From an uncultured Clostridia bacterium (GTDB lineage Bacteria > Bacillota > Clostridia > Christensenellales > Borkfalkiaceae): 61,564 bases of DNA. The notes under the pieces were generated by a model. The model saw only the letters and a program-made list of their open reading frames with translations, searched no databases and was not told where the DNA came from. Made by a program: the position numbers and the translations under genes. Shown here piece after piece: positions 52,078 to 60,201 of this stretch (position 1 is the stretch's first letter; every line of letters starts with the position of its first letter). The stretch is from NCBI GenBank assembly GCA_944354125.1, contig CALVPT010000012.1:1-61564 (forward strand), given 5' to 3'.

Positions 52078-52941
52078 TTACGCCGCTGCGGCCTCCGCCG
52101 TCTTGCTCTTTCTGAGCTTTTTAGCCTTCTTTACGGGTGGTTCGGTCACCTCGCCGTAATACGTAGCCGTGAGCATTACGAGGACGTATGCCTGAATGAC
52201 GGCATGCAGCAGGGTGAAGAGCACGCCGACTGCGACGGGCAAAACTATGCTGAGCGAGATGGTGTAATACACGAGCTCGGTGACGAGAAGTCCGCTGAGG
52301 AGCGCGCCGAAGAGACGGAAGCTCATGGACACGGGCAGCGAGAATTCCTTAATCGCCCTGCCGAATCCCCTGAGGCCGTTGGTCGCAATGCCGCCGCCCA
52401 TTATGAACAGATAGGAAAGACAGCCCATTGCAATGGCCGCGTTTATGTCCGAAAGGGGCGCGGGAAGGGAAACGGGATAGCCGTTGACGGCTACGAACTG
52501 TATGCCGAACAGCTCGAACAGCGTGCCGAAACATATGTAGCAGCCTGCGGCAAATATGTAGCAGCCCAAAATGTTGTTGCTGTGGGGGCTGCTGCCCTTA
52601 GCCATGCCGTCAAAGAAGGACACAAGGCTCTCTATGCACAGCTGGAACTTGCCGGGGACATCCTTGAAACGGGGCACTGCAAATATCCTTATGAGTATCG
52701 CCGCAAGGAGCAGAACGCCGGTGACTATCATCGCCGAAATCGCCGCGGGATTTACCGCCCAGCCGAAGAGATTTATCTTCTTCTCCTCGTGCAGAACGGC
52801 ATCCTTGAGTTCGTCCGAAATGCTGCCCGACCTCTCCGCAGAGCCGATGAGTATGGCCCCCACGAGAGAGATGATGAGCACCAGAGCCACCGCCGCCAGT
52901 ATGAAATATTTTTTACTTACGGGTTTTTTGACTGTATTCAT
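52078..52941 (-). CDS. atpB: ATP synthase a subunit
   Basis: A 287-residue membrane subunit forming the ion half-channels. The essential Arg is in MSFRLFGALLSG, and the last helices with LLHAVIQAYVLVMLTATYYGE are typical. There is an extra N-terminal hydrophobic segment (about 12-34) and a Lys/Ala-rich tail. I use the start at 52941 because GGAGAGGTCT precedes it. First gene of the operon; no atpI is seen. Confidence 0.95.
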   Translation of the reverse strand: MNTVKKPVSKKYFILAAVALVLIISLVGAILIGSAERSGSISDELKDAVLHEEKKINLFGWAVNPAAISAMIVTGVLLLAAILIRIFAVPRFKDVPGKFQLCIESLVSFFDGMAKGSSPHSNNILGCYIFAAGCYICFGTLFELFGIQFVAVNGYPVSLPAPLSDINAAIAMGCLSYLFIMGGGIATNGLRGFGRAIKEFSLPVSMSFRLFGALLSGLLVTELVYYTISLSIVLPVAVGVLFTLLHAVIQAYVLVMLTATYYGEVTEPPVKKAKKLRKSKTAEAAAA

Positions 52942-53065
52942 AGACCTCTCCGCCTCCGCCGCACGGCCGCTGATGTCGCCGCCGAACGTCGGAAAGTATA
53001 AAATTAGTTGCGCCTGCAACTTTAATGACTTAAAATTAACCGCACTCGCTTGCCGTGCGGAGCAT

Positions 53066-53110
53066 AAAAAAATGACGCCGCGGCAGGAAAAACCTGTCGT
53101 ATGCGGCGTC
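53066..53110 (-). terminator. Terminator-like hairpin in the atp leader
   Basis: On the minus strand GACGCCGC...CAGG-ttttt-CCTG...GCGGCGTC is followed by ATTTTTTT (53074-53110 plus tail). It lies downstream of both predicted promoters and about 125 bases before atpB, so it could work as an attenuator. Confidence 0.65.
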
Positions 53111-53178
53111 CGACTCGTCTTAAAGACACGGGAGAAACGCGCGAGGGCACATCGCCTTCGCCTGAACTTCCCGACGCA

Positions 53179-53267
53179 ATTGTACGCCGCAGATCGGATT
53201 TGTCAACCCGACCGATTTACCCCTTGTCATCTGAACTTATTTTACGACAATCTCGCCTGTCTGTCAA
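53179..53267 (-). promoter_or_regulatory. Two tandem promoters of the ATP synthase operon
   Basis: Distal: TTGACA (53267-53262), 17 bases, TAAAAT (53244-53239). Proximal: TTGACA (53206-53201), 16 bases, TACAAT (53184-53179). Both read toward atpB and would give leaders of roughly 290 and 230 bases. Confidence 0.6.
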
Positions 53268-53360
53268 ACGTTAGACGGCACTTTTTCGCATTTTAAATAT
53301 AATAAATACTTAACAAAAGGTGCATTTACGGGCATAATATGGCATAAAATGGCGGCATTT

Positions 53361-53837
53361 TCAGCGTTTTATAATCTTTTCGAGGGCGAGATACTGCACG
53401 CCCATCCCTGCCGAAAGATAGAACTTTTCAGCGCTGTCGTTGCCCTCGTAGACGTGCAGCGTAAGATTATATGCGCCGCATTCGGCGGCAAAATCTTCGA
53501 CGCGCGCAAGCAGTTTATGCCCTATTCCGCATCCTCTTGCCCCCTCGTCCACGCACAGATCGTCGAGATAGAGCGTGGTTATAGCCGTCCTGGAGGGGTC
53601 CTGCTCGCGCATTATCCGACAGAATGCATAGCCGAGCACCTTTCCCTCCCTTTGACAGACAAAGACGGGCGAGTCGGGGTCGGCGAATATGTCCTTGAGC
53701 TGAGCCGCCGAATACTTGCGCGTGCCCCTTTCAAACAGGTCGGGCCTTATCTCTTCGTGGACGGCGTGAACCTGCCCTAAAAGCGCAAGCACGGCGTCCG
53801 TATCTCCTTCCTCCGCCCTTCTTATGATATAATCCAT
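53361..53837 (-). CDS. GNAT family N-acetyltransferase
   Basis: A 158-residue acetyltransferase. The acetyl-CoA binding strand and loop are LYLDDLCVDEGARGCGIGHK (about 86-105), followed by the C-terminal NLTLHVYEGNDSAEKFY. I use the start at 53837 because GGGAGGTATAAGT precedes it; an ATG 27 bases earlier is less likely. Substrate unknown. Confidence 0.9.
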   Translation of the reverse strand: MDYIIRRAEEGDTDAVLALLGQVHAVHEEIRPDLFERGTRKYSAAQLKDIFADPDSPVFVCQREGKVLGYAFCRIMREQDPSRTAITTLYLDDLCVDEGARGCGIGHKLLARVEDFAAECGAYNLTLHVYEGNDSAEKFYLSAGMGVQYLALEKIIKR

Positions 53838-53968
53838 ACTTATACCTCCCGTACGGCGCGCCACGCTCTTGCGACCGCCGCCATATTGCTATATATATAA
53901 TTATAATGTCGCACGCGCGCACAGTCAAATATATACGTACAGTCGTTCAGGCCGCGCGATACAGAATG

Positions 53969-53997
53969 GCGCCCTGCCGCATTACGCGGCAGGGCGC
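53969..53997. terminator. Strong hairpin downstream of the GH3 remnant
   Basis: GCGCCCTGCCGC-attac-GCGGCAGGGCGC, a 12-bp stem. No clear U-tract; it lies 79 bases beyond the stop of the GH3 remnant on the minus strand. Confidence 0.6.
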
Positions 53998-54075
53998 ACC
54001 TGTCTTAAGCTTATATGTCGGACGGGGAGACGGGGGAACATCGCCCTGTCCGAATCTTATGTTGTCTGCCGCTTA

Positions 54076-55050
54076 TTATTCTGCGGCATTCTCTTCCTTC
54101 TTTGCAGCCTTTTTCTTTGCGGAGATTATCGCCCAGGCGCCCCAACCTGCAAGAGCTACGACTACGACCGCATCGGCGATGAGCATTATTCTTACCCACT
54201 TGGGCATTCTCATGCCTATGATGTTGAGGTTCATTGCGTTGCTGTTTGCGACGGTGTAGAGGATGTTCTTGGTAGCCTTCTGCATTGCCGCCAGAGTGGT
54301 TGCATCGGCGCCCTTTCTGTCGATGTCAGGCGTCCTTGCACCCTGTGCAAGCGACAGATCGCCGCCCGCCCTTATCATCTGGTCAGCGTTCATGTAGTTC
54401 TTGAGCGCATAGTCGGTTATTACCATGCCGTTGAAGCCCCACTCCTCGCGAAGGACCTGCGTAAGGAGCGCATAGCTGCCGCCTGCCCACGTAGTGCCGA
54501 GACGGTTGAACGAGGACATTATCGCCGTAGTGCCTCCCTCCTTGACGGCTATTTCGAAGGGCTTGATATAGATTTCGCGCAGAGCCTGCTCGTTGAACCA
54601 GGTAATGAGGCCGTTGGTGTCGCGGTTTGTCTCCTGCTCGTTTACGGCAAAGTGCTTTACCGTGCAGTATACGCCCTTTTCAGCGCAGCCCTTGACTACC
54701 TGAGCGGCGAGTCTGCCCGAAAGCAGGCCGTCCTCCGAATAATACTCCCAGTTTCTGCCGCCGAATGCGCTTCTGTGAATGTTGACTGCGGGAGCATACC
54801 AGCCCGAGTAAGGCATCTTGTCGCCGCGCTCGTTGCCTATTATGCCCTCGTTGCCGACCATCTTGCCCATTTCATAGGCAAGTTCTTCGTTCCAGGATGC
54901 GCCGAGTACGGTCTCTGCCGCATAGGTGCAGGTGTCGTATACAGGCACGCTGTCGCCCACGCCCATGAAGCTGGTGAAGCCGCTGGGGCCGTCGGAGTCG
55001 GTTGTGGGAGGTTTGCCTATCTTGTCCATGAGCTCTATCGTCTGATAGTT
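54076..55050 (-). pseudogene. 3' remnant of a membrane-anchored GH3 glycosidase
   Basis: About 320 codons remain of a family 3 beta-glycosidase. DSDGPSG, the KHFAVNEQETNRD substrate segment and MVITDYALKNY with the nucleophile Asp position belong to the GH3 (alpha/beta)8 domain. A C-terminal transmembrane helix (ADAVVVVALAGWGAWAII) and a Lys-rich end follow. In many Clostridia this domain comes after the other GH3 domains, and the protein is about 900 residues; here the frame runs back to a TAA near 55050 and everything upstream is gone. The ATG at 55029 lacks a ribosome binding site. Confidence 0.75.
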
Positions 55051-55259
55051 GCCTATTTACGTGTTAAAGTTGTTCGGATTTAACACCGTAGCGCATTATA
55101 GCATACATTTTTTAACCCGTGTCATTTTCAGATTATTCTGTATGATAGTCAGAAAATTCGGCAGCCGAACCCAGACCGTCGGCTGCCGAACCATATTTTT
55201 TAAGGCAAAAAAGACTAAAATTAATCATTTTACGCAAAATAAGCGACATTCTGCGCCAA

Positions 55260-55394
55260 TCACAGCCACTTTCTGAGATTGCCGTCGCCATATTCCGCAA
55301 ACGCCGCGGCAAACGCCTTTCTCTGCTGTCTGGAGACGGCCAGCCTCTTGCCGGCAACTATAACGCTGTCGCCGAGCAACTGTTCGGCATGGTA
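55260..55394 (-). pseudogene. C-terminal remnant of a LytTR-type DNA-binding protein
   Basis: A 44-codon stretch ending at 55260 reads VIVAGKRLAVSRQQRKAFAA then AFAEYGDGNL, matching the end of LytTR domains (xxGxxIPVSRRxxKxxxxA). The frame is closed by TGA just upstream and no more of the gene is found. The region 55395-55620 shows no gene. Confidence 0.5.
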
Positions 55395-55620
55395 TCACTA
55401 CCGAGGGATTTTAAGGCTGTTCGCCGAATATGAAAAACGCAATATACAGTAGTTTTATACGCCATAATTCTACCATATATTGTGTTTTACCCAATTACTC
55501 TCAACGCCCGCTCAATACCCCTCTCAAATCAGTCCGTTGGAGGGGTTTTAGCGTATTCTTTACTTAATAATCCATGATGAAAAACACAGGGATTGAATAA
55601 AATCAACCCCTGTATTTATT

Positions 55621-56880
55621 TTATTTTTTTGTAACAGTCTCTATTATATCTGCTATGTTTGTAGTCATAGCAGGAGCCGCATCTCCTTTTAACAAACCTG
55701 TATCGGAGCGACTGAACAAAGAATTTATTATTAATGCACGCTCCCTGTCAGTTATAGCCTTCCCTTGAATTAAAGACAAATAATAATATGAAAGCTGCTC
55801 CCTTTCTTTAGCATCTCTTGCCAGATGAAAGGAACTTAATGCCATTTTCACAAAAATACGTAAAACATAGATTGCAACACCAGCAACAACTGTTACAATC
55901 GCTGAATTTTTAAGAATATCAAACCAATGAGATTGCTCGTCAAAAACATTCGGCACAAACGCAAGAATACAGATAAGCATAGCAACAATTGCTATAGCAA
56001 CCCCACAACTAAACCCAAACCACAATTTACCTTTCTTAGAGTACATATTATGCATTTGCTTCCAATAGTCCGCAGGTTTCTCTATTCTTAATTTGTTTTC
56101 ATACAGATTTTCCAAATCAGCACAACGCTTTTCTTTTTGATCGAAATATGTCTTACTTTCTTCTTCAAGCTTTTTAACAGCCTCAATATTTTTATTTTTT
56201 ATTTCTTCAATTCTTTGTTCTTGCGAATGGAAAGCAACTGTATATCTATTGTTTAATTCAGCATATGCATCGGAAGCAGCCTTTACATTTTCAGAGAACT
56301 GCCCAAGTCCTTCTTTAGTCATTCCTTGAACTTGCTCAATTATCTTTAAATAGTTAAGCCCTTCAATAAAACCTAAGTGACTACTTGCATATCCATGTAT
56401 TTGAGCACCTGGCTCTCCTTTCAATACACATTCCAATCCTTCAAAATAATAGTTTTCTTTTGTTTTATTATTTATAAAAAACTGAGCCAGTTTAGTCTTT
56501 GAATAAAGATAGTCAGATTTAATATAATTATATGAATTATTTAAATAATTTCTTCCGTTGTTGGTATCATTTCTATCATAGTATTCTTTGGCATTATTAA
56601 AATAATTTTGAGCACTTATTAACTTATTATAATAATCATTTAAAACGCGTATTTTTTTAGTGTCCTTATCGTCCCAGAATTTTAACTCATTATCAATAAA
56701 ATCAATATACTGTTTTGCACTTGTAATCACAATATCAGAAAACTCTGGTTCAGATACCATTTTATACCTTATGGGAATTGCTTTTATAATCAATTTTTTA
56801 TCGGCAAAATATTTATCCATCTCCTCTGGATATTCCGAAAATTTATTTTGTGCTTCAGCTATATTTACTTCTTCCGCCAT
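55621..56880 (-). CDS. DUF6161-like protein with coiled coil and two membrane helices
   Basis: A 419-residue protein. The N-terminal 220 residues are polar and helical. A coiled coil (about 235-280) contains EQRIEEIKNKNIEAVKKLEE. Two transmembrane helices follow (about 290-312 and 325-350), and a cytoplasmic domain with FHLARDAKEREQLSYYYLSL resembles DUF6161. I use the start at 56880 (GGAGG upstream). The gene is strongly AT-rich. It follows the Fic gene by 61 bases on the same strand, which suggests a two-gene unit. Function unknown; the pairing with Fic raises the possibility of defence or toxin control. Confidence 0.65.
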   Translation of the reverse strand: MAEEVNIAEAQNKFSEYPEEMDKYFADKKLIIKAIPIRYKMVSEPEFSDIVITSAKQYIDFIDNELKFWDDKDTKKIRVLNDYYNKLISAQNYFNNAKEYYDRNDTNNGRNYLNNSYNYIKSDYLYSKTKLAQFFINNKTKENYYFEGLECVLKGEPGAQIHGYASSHLGFIEGLNYLKIIEQVQGMTKEGLGQFSENVKAASDAYAELNNRYTVAFHSQEQRIEEIKNKNIEAVKKLEEESKTYFDQKEKRCADLENLYENKLRIEKPADYWKQMHNMYSKKGKLWFGFSCGVAIAIVAMLICILAFVPNVFDEQSHWFDILKNSAIVTVVAGVAIYVLRIFVKMALSSFHLARDAKEREQLSYYYLSLIQGKAITDRERALIINSLFSRSDTGLLKGDAAPAMTTNIADIIETVTKK

Positions 56881-56941
56881 GTAATTTTCCTCCTTAGCAT
56901 TAAAGCGTTTTACGATTTTTATTAAGCCAATATCAGCGAAT

Positions 56942-58183
56942 TTACTCGCTGTACTTATAGGTGATGATTGACTGGTTAACCTTATAGATAGCCTCTTTTT
57001 TCTTATTGGTGCTTTTCTCAAGAAGTCCGTATTCCGTCAGGCTGTTGAGTATTTTAAGCGCCCCCGCCTTTGTCATTGAACCCTGAATATATTCAAGGAA
57101 AGTCTTATAGTTGAAATATCCATCAGCATTATGGACGATTATTTTTTTCAAATAACCCATCTCTGTCGAAGTAAGTGAATCGCCCGACTTTTCAAGGCTA
57201 TCGTTTATATTTTCAAGATTTTTATATAGCAAACTGTATTTTGTTGCAACCTCTAATATATAACCGAGAAAATACGTAAGGTCATTGTGCATCAGCCTTG
57301 TATTAACCAGCGCCTTATAATAATCTTTTTTATTGTCGTTGATAGCTTCACTGATAAACAACGGCGCAGCAGGAATTTTATAGAGTATGTTTAACCAAAA
57401 TGAAACCATCCTTGCCGTTCTGCCGTTATAATCAAAATAGGGATGAACATATACCATATAGTAATGGCAGATATGCGGCAATAGTAAACCGTATTTTTTA
57501 ATGTTTTCAGCGTCATTTACGAAGGCAAACAAGCTGTCCATACACTTTTCGATTTCGGACACCGGCGCGCCGTCAAAATCGCCTATAAATACGGTATCGT
57601 CACGATAATAAGCTCCTTCTTTAAGCATATCTTCTTCATCAAGGCAATCTTTACTTAAAATATTGTAAAGTTTCAGCAGGTTATCTTTATTGAAAGTCGG
57701 CCGATCGTTGAAAATGTATTTGACTGCATCTAACATGTTTTTTATTATTATGTCGTTGCGGTCTTTAAGTTCCTGCTTTTGGTATATCTCCTTAACACGC
57801 TTATGGGTTGTATTGACATTTTCTACGTTAAGAGTACCTTCAACTTCCGAATAAAGCCTAGACATTAACATATCGTCCGTATGTCTGTCGAAAATTGATT
57901 TCTGATACACCTCCATATCTTCAAGATAGGTAGACATATATTCATTAATTTTTTCCGAGAGATACTGCCCCTTGACATAATAACAACACTTAGAGTTAAA
58001 CGTCTTTAGCGGCAATTTGAATATACGCTCTTCTCCTTCCTGTATGAGCTTATCTTTCTCATTAAAAAAATCTGAGAGCTCATCCTTTGACATCATTATG
58101 CTAAGTTTTTGGTTGTACCGCAAATCCTCTATACTGTAATAATTTGCGCCGAACACTAATTCATCTATCTTATACTTTTCCAT
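56942..58183 (-). CDS. Fic family protein with variant active-site motif
   Basis: A 413-residue Fic/DOC protein, predicted to transfer AMP or another nucleotide moiety to a target hydroxyl. The active-site loop is HPYFDYNGRTAR (247-258); the common form is HPFxDGNGRxxR. The catalytic His247, the Asp and the NGR anion-binding residues remain, but the Gly between Asp and Asn is Tyr. An inhibitory-helix-like YSEVEGT is at 111-117, so activity is probably auto-inhibited. A winged-helix region occupies the C-terminus (about 335-405, with MTKAGALKILNSLTEYGLL), which fits DNA binding and autoregulation. AT-rich. GAGGAAT precedes the start. Confidence 0.9.
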   Translation of the reverse strand: MEKYKIDELVFGANYYSIEDLRYNQKLSIMMSKDELSDFFNEKDKLIQEGEERIFKLPLKTFNSKCCYYVKGQYLSEKINEYMSTYLEDMEVYQKSIFDRHTDDMLMSRLYSEVEGTLNVENVNTTHKRVKEIYQKQELKDRNDIIIKNMLDAVKYIFNDRPTFNKDNLLKLYNILSKDCLDEEDMLKEGAYYRDDTVFIGDFDGAPVSEIEKCMDSLFAFVNDAENIKKYGLLLPHICHYYMVYVHPYFDYNGRTARMVSFWLNILYKIPAAPLFISEAINDNKKDYYKALVNTRLMHNDLTYFLGYILEVATKYSLLYKNLENINDSLEKSGDSLTSTEMGYLKKIIVHNADGYFNYKTFLEYIQGSMTKAGALKILNSLTEYGLLEKSTNKKKEAIYKVNQSIITYKYSE

Positions 58184-58200
58184 TAATTATTCCTCACTTT

Positions 58201-58276
58201 TTGTCAACTAAATTATAATTGCGTTTTCAATAATTTGTCAACTATATTGTAAACTAAATTATAAACTAAATTTTAA
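58201..58276 (-). promoter_or_regulatory. Fic gene promoter with four repeated operator-like sites
   Basis: On the minus strand TTGACA (58241-58236), 18 bases, TATAAT (58217-58212). The plus-strand repeats TTGTCAACTAAATTATAA (58201-58218), TTGTCAACTATATTGTAA (58235-58252), AACTAAATTATAA (from 58253) and AACTAAATTTTAA (from 58265) overlap the -10 and -35 boxes. They probably bind the winged-helix part of the Fic protein or another repressor. Confidence 0.55.
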
Positions 58277-58555
58277 TATTTTAAACATACTTAGAAAATA
58301 ATCTTTATGGCGAAATTGCACTATCATAGTCAATATCATTGACATAATTTCTTACAATCACTAAGTTTTTCTAACTTTTGAATTATTTTAGACTATTCAT
58401 CGTCTGTGACTTTTTTACCTAGTTTACTTATAATTGTTGCAACGTTATTTTTTCAATAGTTTACCTCTAAACTATTGACAACGTTTACATCTGATATTGT
58501 AATTTAGTATTAAATCACGGCGCGTTGATTTTACCCAACGCGCCGCCTCCGCTTT
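58277..58555. other. AT-rich intergenic stretch ending in a hairpin
   Basis: No gene seen. GGCGCGTTG-attttacc-CAACGCGCC (58519-58544) lies 12 bases beyond the stop of 58556-58969 and is its likely terminator. The rest is AT-rich sequence between the hairpin and the Fic operator repeats. Confidence 0.6.
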
Positions 58556-58969
58556 TCAACTAAATATATACTCTGCCTGCAAAATATCCGATATATAAAT
58601 CTCTATTCCGTACTTCCCTATGCCGCCCACAATCAGCACTTCATTATTAAAGGCTGAAAAATACAAGTTATCAACATTGAAGCCATACTTATCTACAAGC
58701 TCTGTAAGCTCCGTTATCGTCAACTCTTTTGTTCTGTTTTTTAATGACCGTCGTATATTTACATAATTTTCAAGTTCTGCGGTTGCGGCAATATCGGCCG
58801 TAATTTTAAGACTGCACTTGCCCGTCAAAGCCATTTCCTTCCCCGAAGCGGACAAGCTATATACGCCATTGTCAAATTCAAAAACAATGCTGTTTCCTTC
58901 CGGAGTTATTCTGTCAATTTTCGTGTCATGCAGTCCGTACTGCATCAGAGCATCAAACACTTTATTCAT
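58556..58969 (-). CDS. Hypothetical small protein
   Basis: A 137-residue soluble protein, not recognised. It starts MNKVFDALMQYGLHDTKIDR; the middle is beta-rich (SIVFEFDNGVYSLSASGKEM) and the C-terminus ends ILQAEYIFS. A GGTGGAAT sequence precedes the ATG. Such short beta-sandwich-like proteins are often immunity or housekeeping factors of unknown function; nothing nearby settles it. Its composition lies between the AT-rich Fic island and the core. Confidence 0.6.
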   Translation of the reverse strand: MNKVFDALMQYGLHDTKIDRITPEGNSIVFEFDNGVYSLSASGKEMALTGKCSLKITADIAATAELENYVNIRRSLKNRTKELTITELTELVDKYGFNVDNLYFSAFNNEVLIVGGIGKYGIEIYISDILQAEYIFS

Positions 58970-59037
58970 ATTCCACCACTTACATTTGCAACTTATACCA
59001 ATATATTAGCAAGCTTGGCTCATTCAGTCAATACATG

Positions 59038-59066
59038 TTGACATTTTAGCACGGCTGATTTATAAT
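59038..59066 (+). promoter_or_regulatory. Perfect consensus promoter of the arsR operon (near-leaderless)
   Basis: TTGACA (59038-59043), 17 bases, TATAAT (59061-59066), a full consensus. The ATG at 59077 is 11 bases past the -10 box, so the leader would be about four bases. No ribosome binding site. A second in-frame ATG lies at 59083. Confidence 0.7.
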
Positions 59067-59076
59067 ATAGATACTT

Positions 59077-59364
59077 ATGAATATGATTAACCAAATTCCC
59101 GAAAATATCGTACCTGTGCTCAAGGCGCTTGGGGACGATACGAGGGCGAAGATTTTTGAAATGCTGAAGGGCGGAGAGCTGTGCGCCTGCAAGATTTTGG
59201 AGGGGCTGAATATAACTCAGCCCACCCTCTCCCACCACATGAAGATTTTGTGCGACTGCGGTCTGGTCATTGCACGCAAGGACTGGAAGTGGACGCACTA
59301 TTCGATAGACAAAAACGCACTTGAAAGCCTTAAAAACTGGCTTGAAATTACGGAGGAAAAGTAA
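59077..59364 (+). CDS. ArsR/SmtB family metal-sensing repressor
   Basis: A 95-residue winged-helix repressor. LKALGDDTRAKIFEML starts the fold; ELCACKILEGL is the alpha-3 metal-binding motif of the ELCVCDL type; ITQPTLSHHMKILCDCGLV is the recognition helix region. Two or more thiols suggest sensing of arsenite, cadmium or a similar thiophilic metal, or redox state. It starts a three-gene operon with 59366 and 59563. Confidence 0.92.
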   Translation: MNMINQIPENIVPVLKALGDDTRAKIFEMLKGGELCACKILEGLNITQPTLSHHMKILCDCGLVIARKDWKWTHYSIDKNALESLKNWLEITEEK

Positions 59365-59365
59365 T

Positions 59366-59563
59366 ATGCCCTGCGCAAAAGTTAAAGAATGCATCTGCCC
59401 CAAAGTGAGCTGCCCTAATCACGGAATGTGCTGCGAATGCGTCAAAAAGCACCGCGACACCGACAGCCTGCCCTACTGCCTGTTCCCCGATAACGGCGGC
59501 GACAAGTCGAACGAAAACCACTACCGTGTTCTTAAAAAGCGGTTTGAAGGCGAGGACAAATAA
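59366..59563 (+). CDS. Small cysteine-rich protein
   Basis: A 65-residue protein with eight Cys, seven of them packed in the first 25 residues: MPCAKVKECICPKVSCPNHG, then MCCECVKKH, and a last one in YCLF. This looks like a metal- or cluster-binding knuckle domain. I use the start at 59366, with GGAGG inside the end of arsR. It overlaps the DUF5714 start by one base (TAATG), which implies coupling. Family not recognised. Confidence 0.75.
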   Translation: MPCAKVKECICPKVSCPNHGMCCECVKKHRDTDSLPYCLFPDNGGDKSNENHYRVLKKRFEGEDK

Positions 59564-60132
59564 TGGAATACACTCTTGAAGAAAAATACGATTTAATAAA
59601 GAAAGCCGTGCTTAAATGCAACAGCAAAAACCCCGTAGAGATTGCCCGTTCGGTCATGGACGAGGACTTCGTAAATATGCACGGTCCCGAACACCACTTT
59701 TTGGACGGAGCGGCGTTTCTGATGGCATATTACAACGCCGGCGGAGCAATTAACCCCGATATATGCCTTGATGAACTTGCAAAGCGCACTATTAAGATGC
59801 CCGGCGCTATGTGCGGTTATTGGGGAGTTTGCGGCTCGGTTGCGGCTGTGGGTGCAGCCCTCTCAATCATTCACGGCACGGGGCCTCTTTCAACAAACGA
59901 GTACTATGCGGACAATATGAAGTTCACCTCTTCCGTCATCGCCAAAATGGCTGAAATAGGAGGAGCGAGGTGCTGCAAGCGCAACGCCTTCCTCTCCCTC
60001 TCTACGGGCGCGCAATTCGTAAAAGATCACTATAATATTCCCCTGGAAACGGGCGAAATAGTCTGCGACTACTATACAAATAATGCACAATGCCTGGGCA
60101 ATAAGTGTCCCTATCATCCTAAATCCATTTAG
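59563..60132 (+). CDS. DUF5714 family protein
   Basis: A 189-residue cytoplasmic protein. MHGPEHHFLDGAAFLMAYYN, GAMCGYWGVCG and ARCCKRNAFLSL with a final NAQCLGNKCPYH match DUF5714, a Cys/His-rich domain of unknown function. The HGPEHH segment and several Cys suggest a metal or Fe-S site. It is the third gene of the arsR operon and ends before a convergent hairpin. A metal- or thiol-related role is inferred from the neighbours. Confidence 0.75.
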   Translation: MEYTLEEKYDLIKKAVLKCNSKNPVEIARSVMDEDFVNMHGPEHHFLDGAAFLMAYYNAGGAINPDICLDELAKRTIKMPGAMCGYWGVCGSVAAVGAALSIIHGTGPLSTNEYYADNMKFTSSVIAKMAEIGGARCCKRNAFLSLSTGAQFVKDHYNIPLETGEIVCDYYTNNAQCLGNKCPYHPKSI

Positions 60133-60150
60133 TGTCAAATAAAGTTCAGA

Positions 60151-60177
60151 GGCGGAGCCGATGAAATCGGCTCCGCC
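60151..60177. terminator. Bidirectional hairpin between DUF5714 and the PTPS-like gene
   Basis: GGCGGAGCCGAT-gaa-ATCGGCTCCGCC, a 12-bp stem between convergent genes; similar stem to 3406-3439. Confidence 0.85.
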
Positions 60178-60201
60178 ACTTCTGATTGTTCAACTTTTAA
60201 C

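Noticed and set aside
55133..55357. 74-codon minus-strand frame
   Set aside because: Wrong frame for the recognisable LytTR tail; Arg-rich translation without a start signal.
59077..60132. Arsenic resistance operon
   Set aside because: There is an ArsR-type sensor but no arsenate reductase, arsenite pump or methyltransferase; the other genes are a Cys-rich mini-protein and DUF5714.
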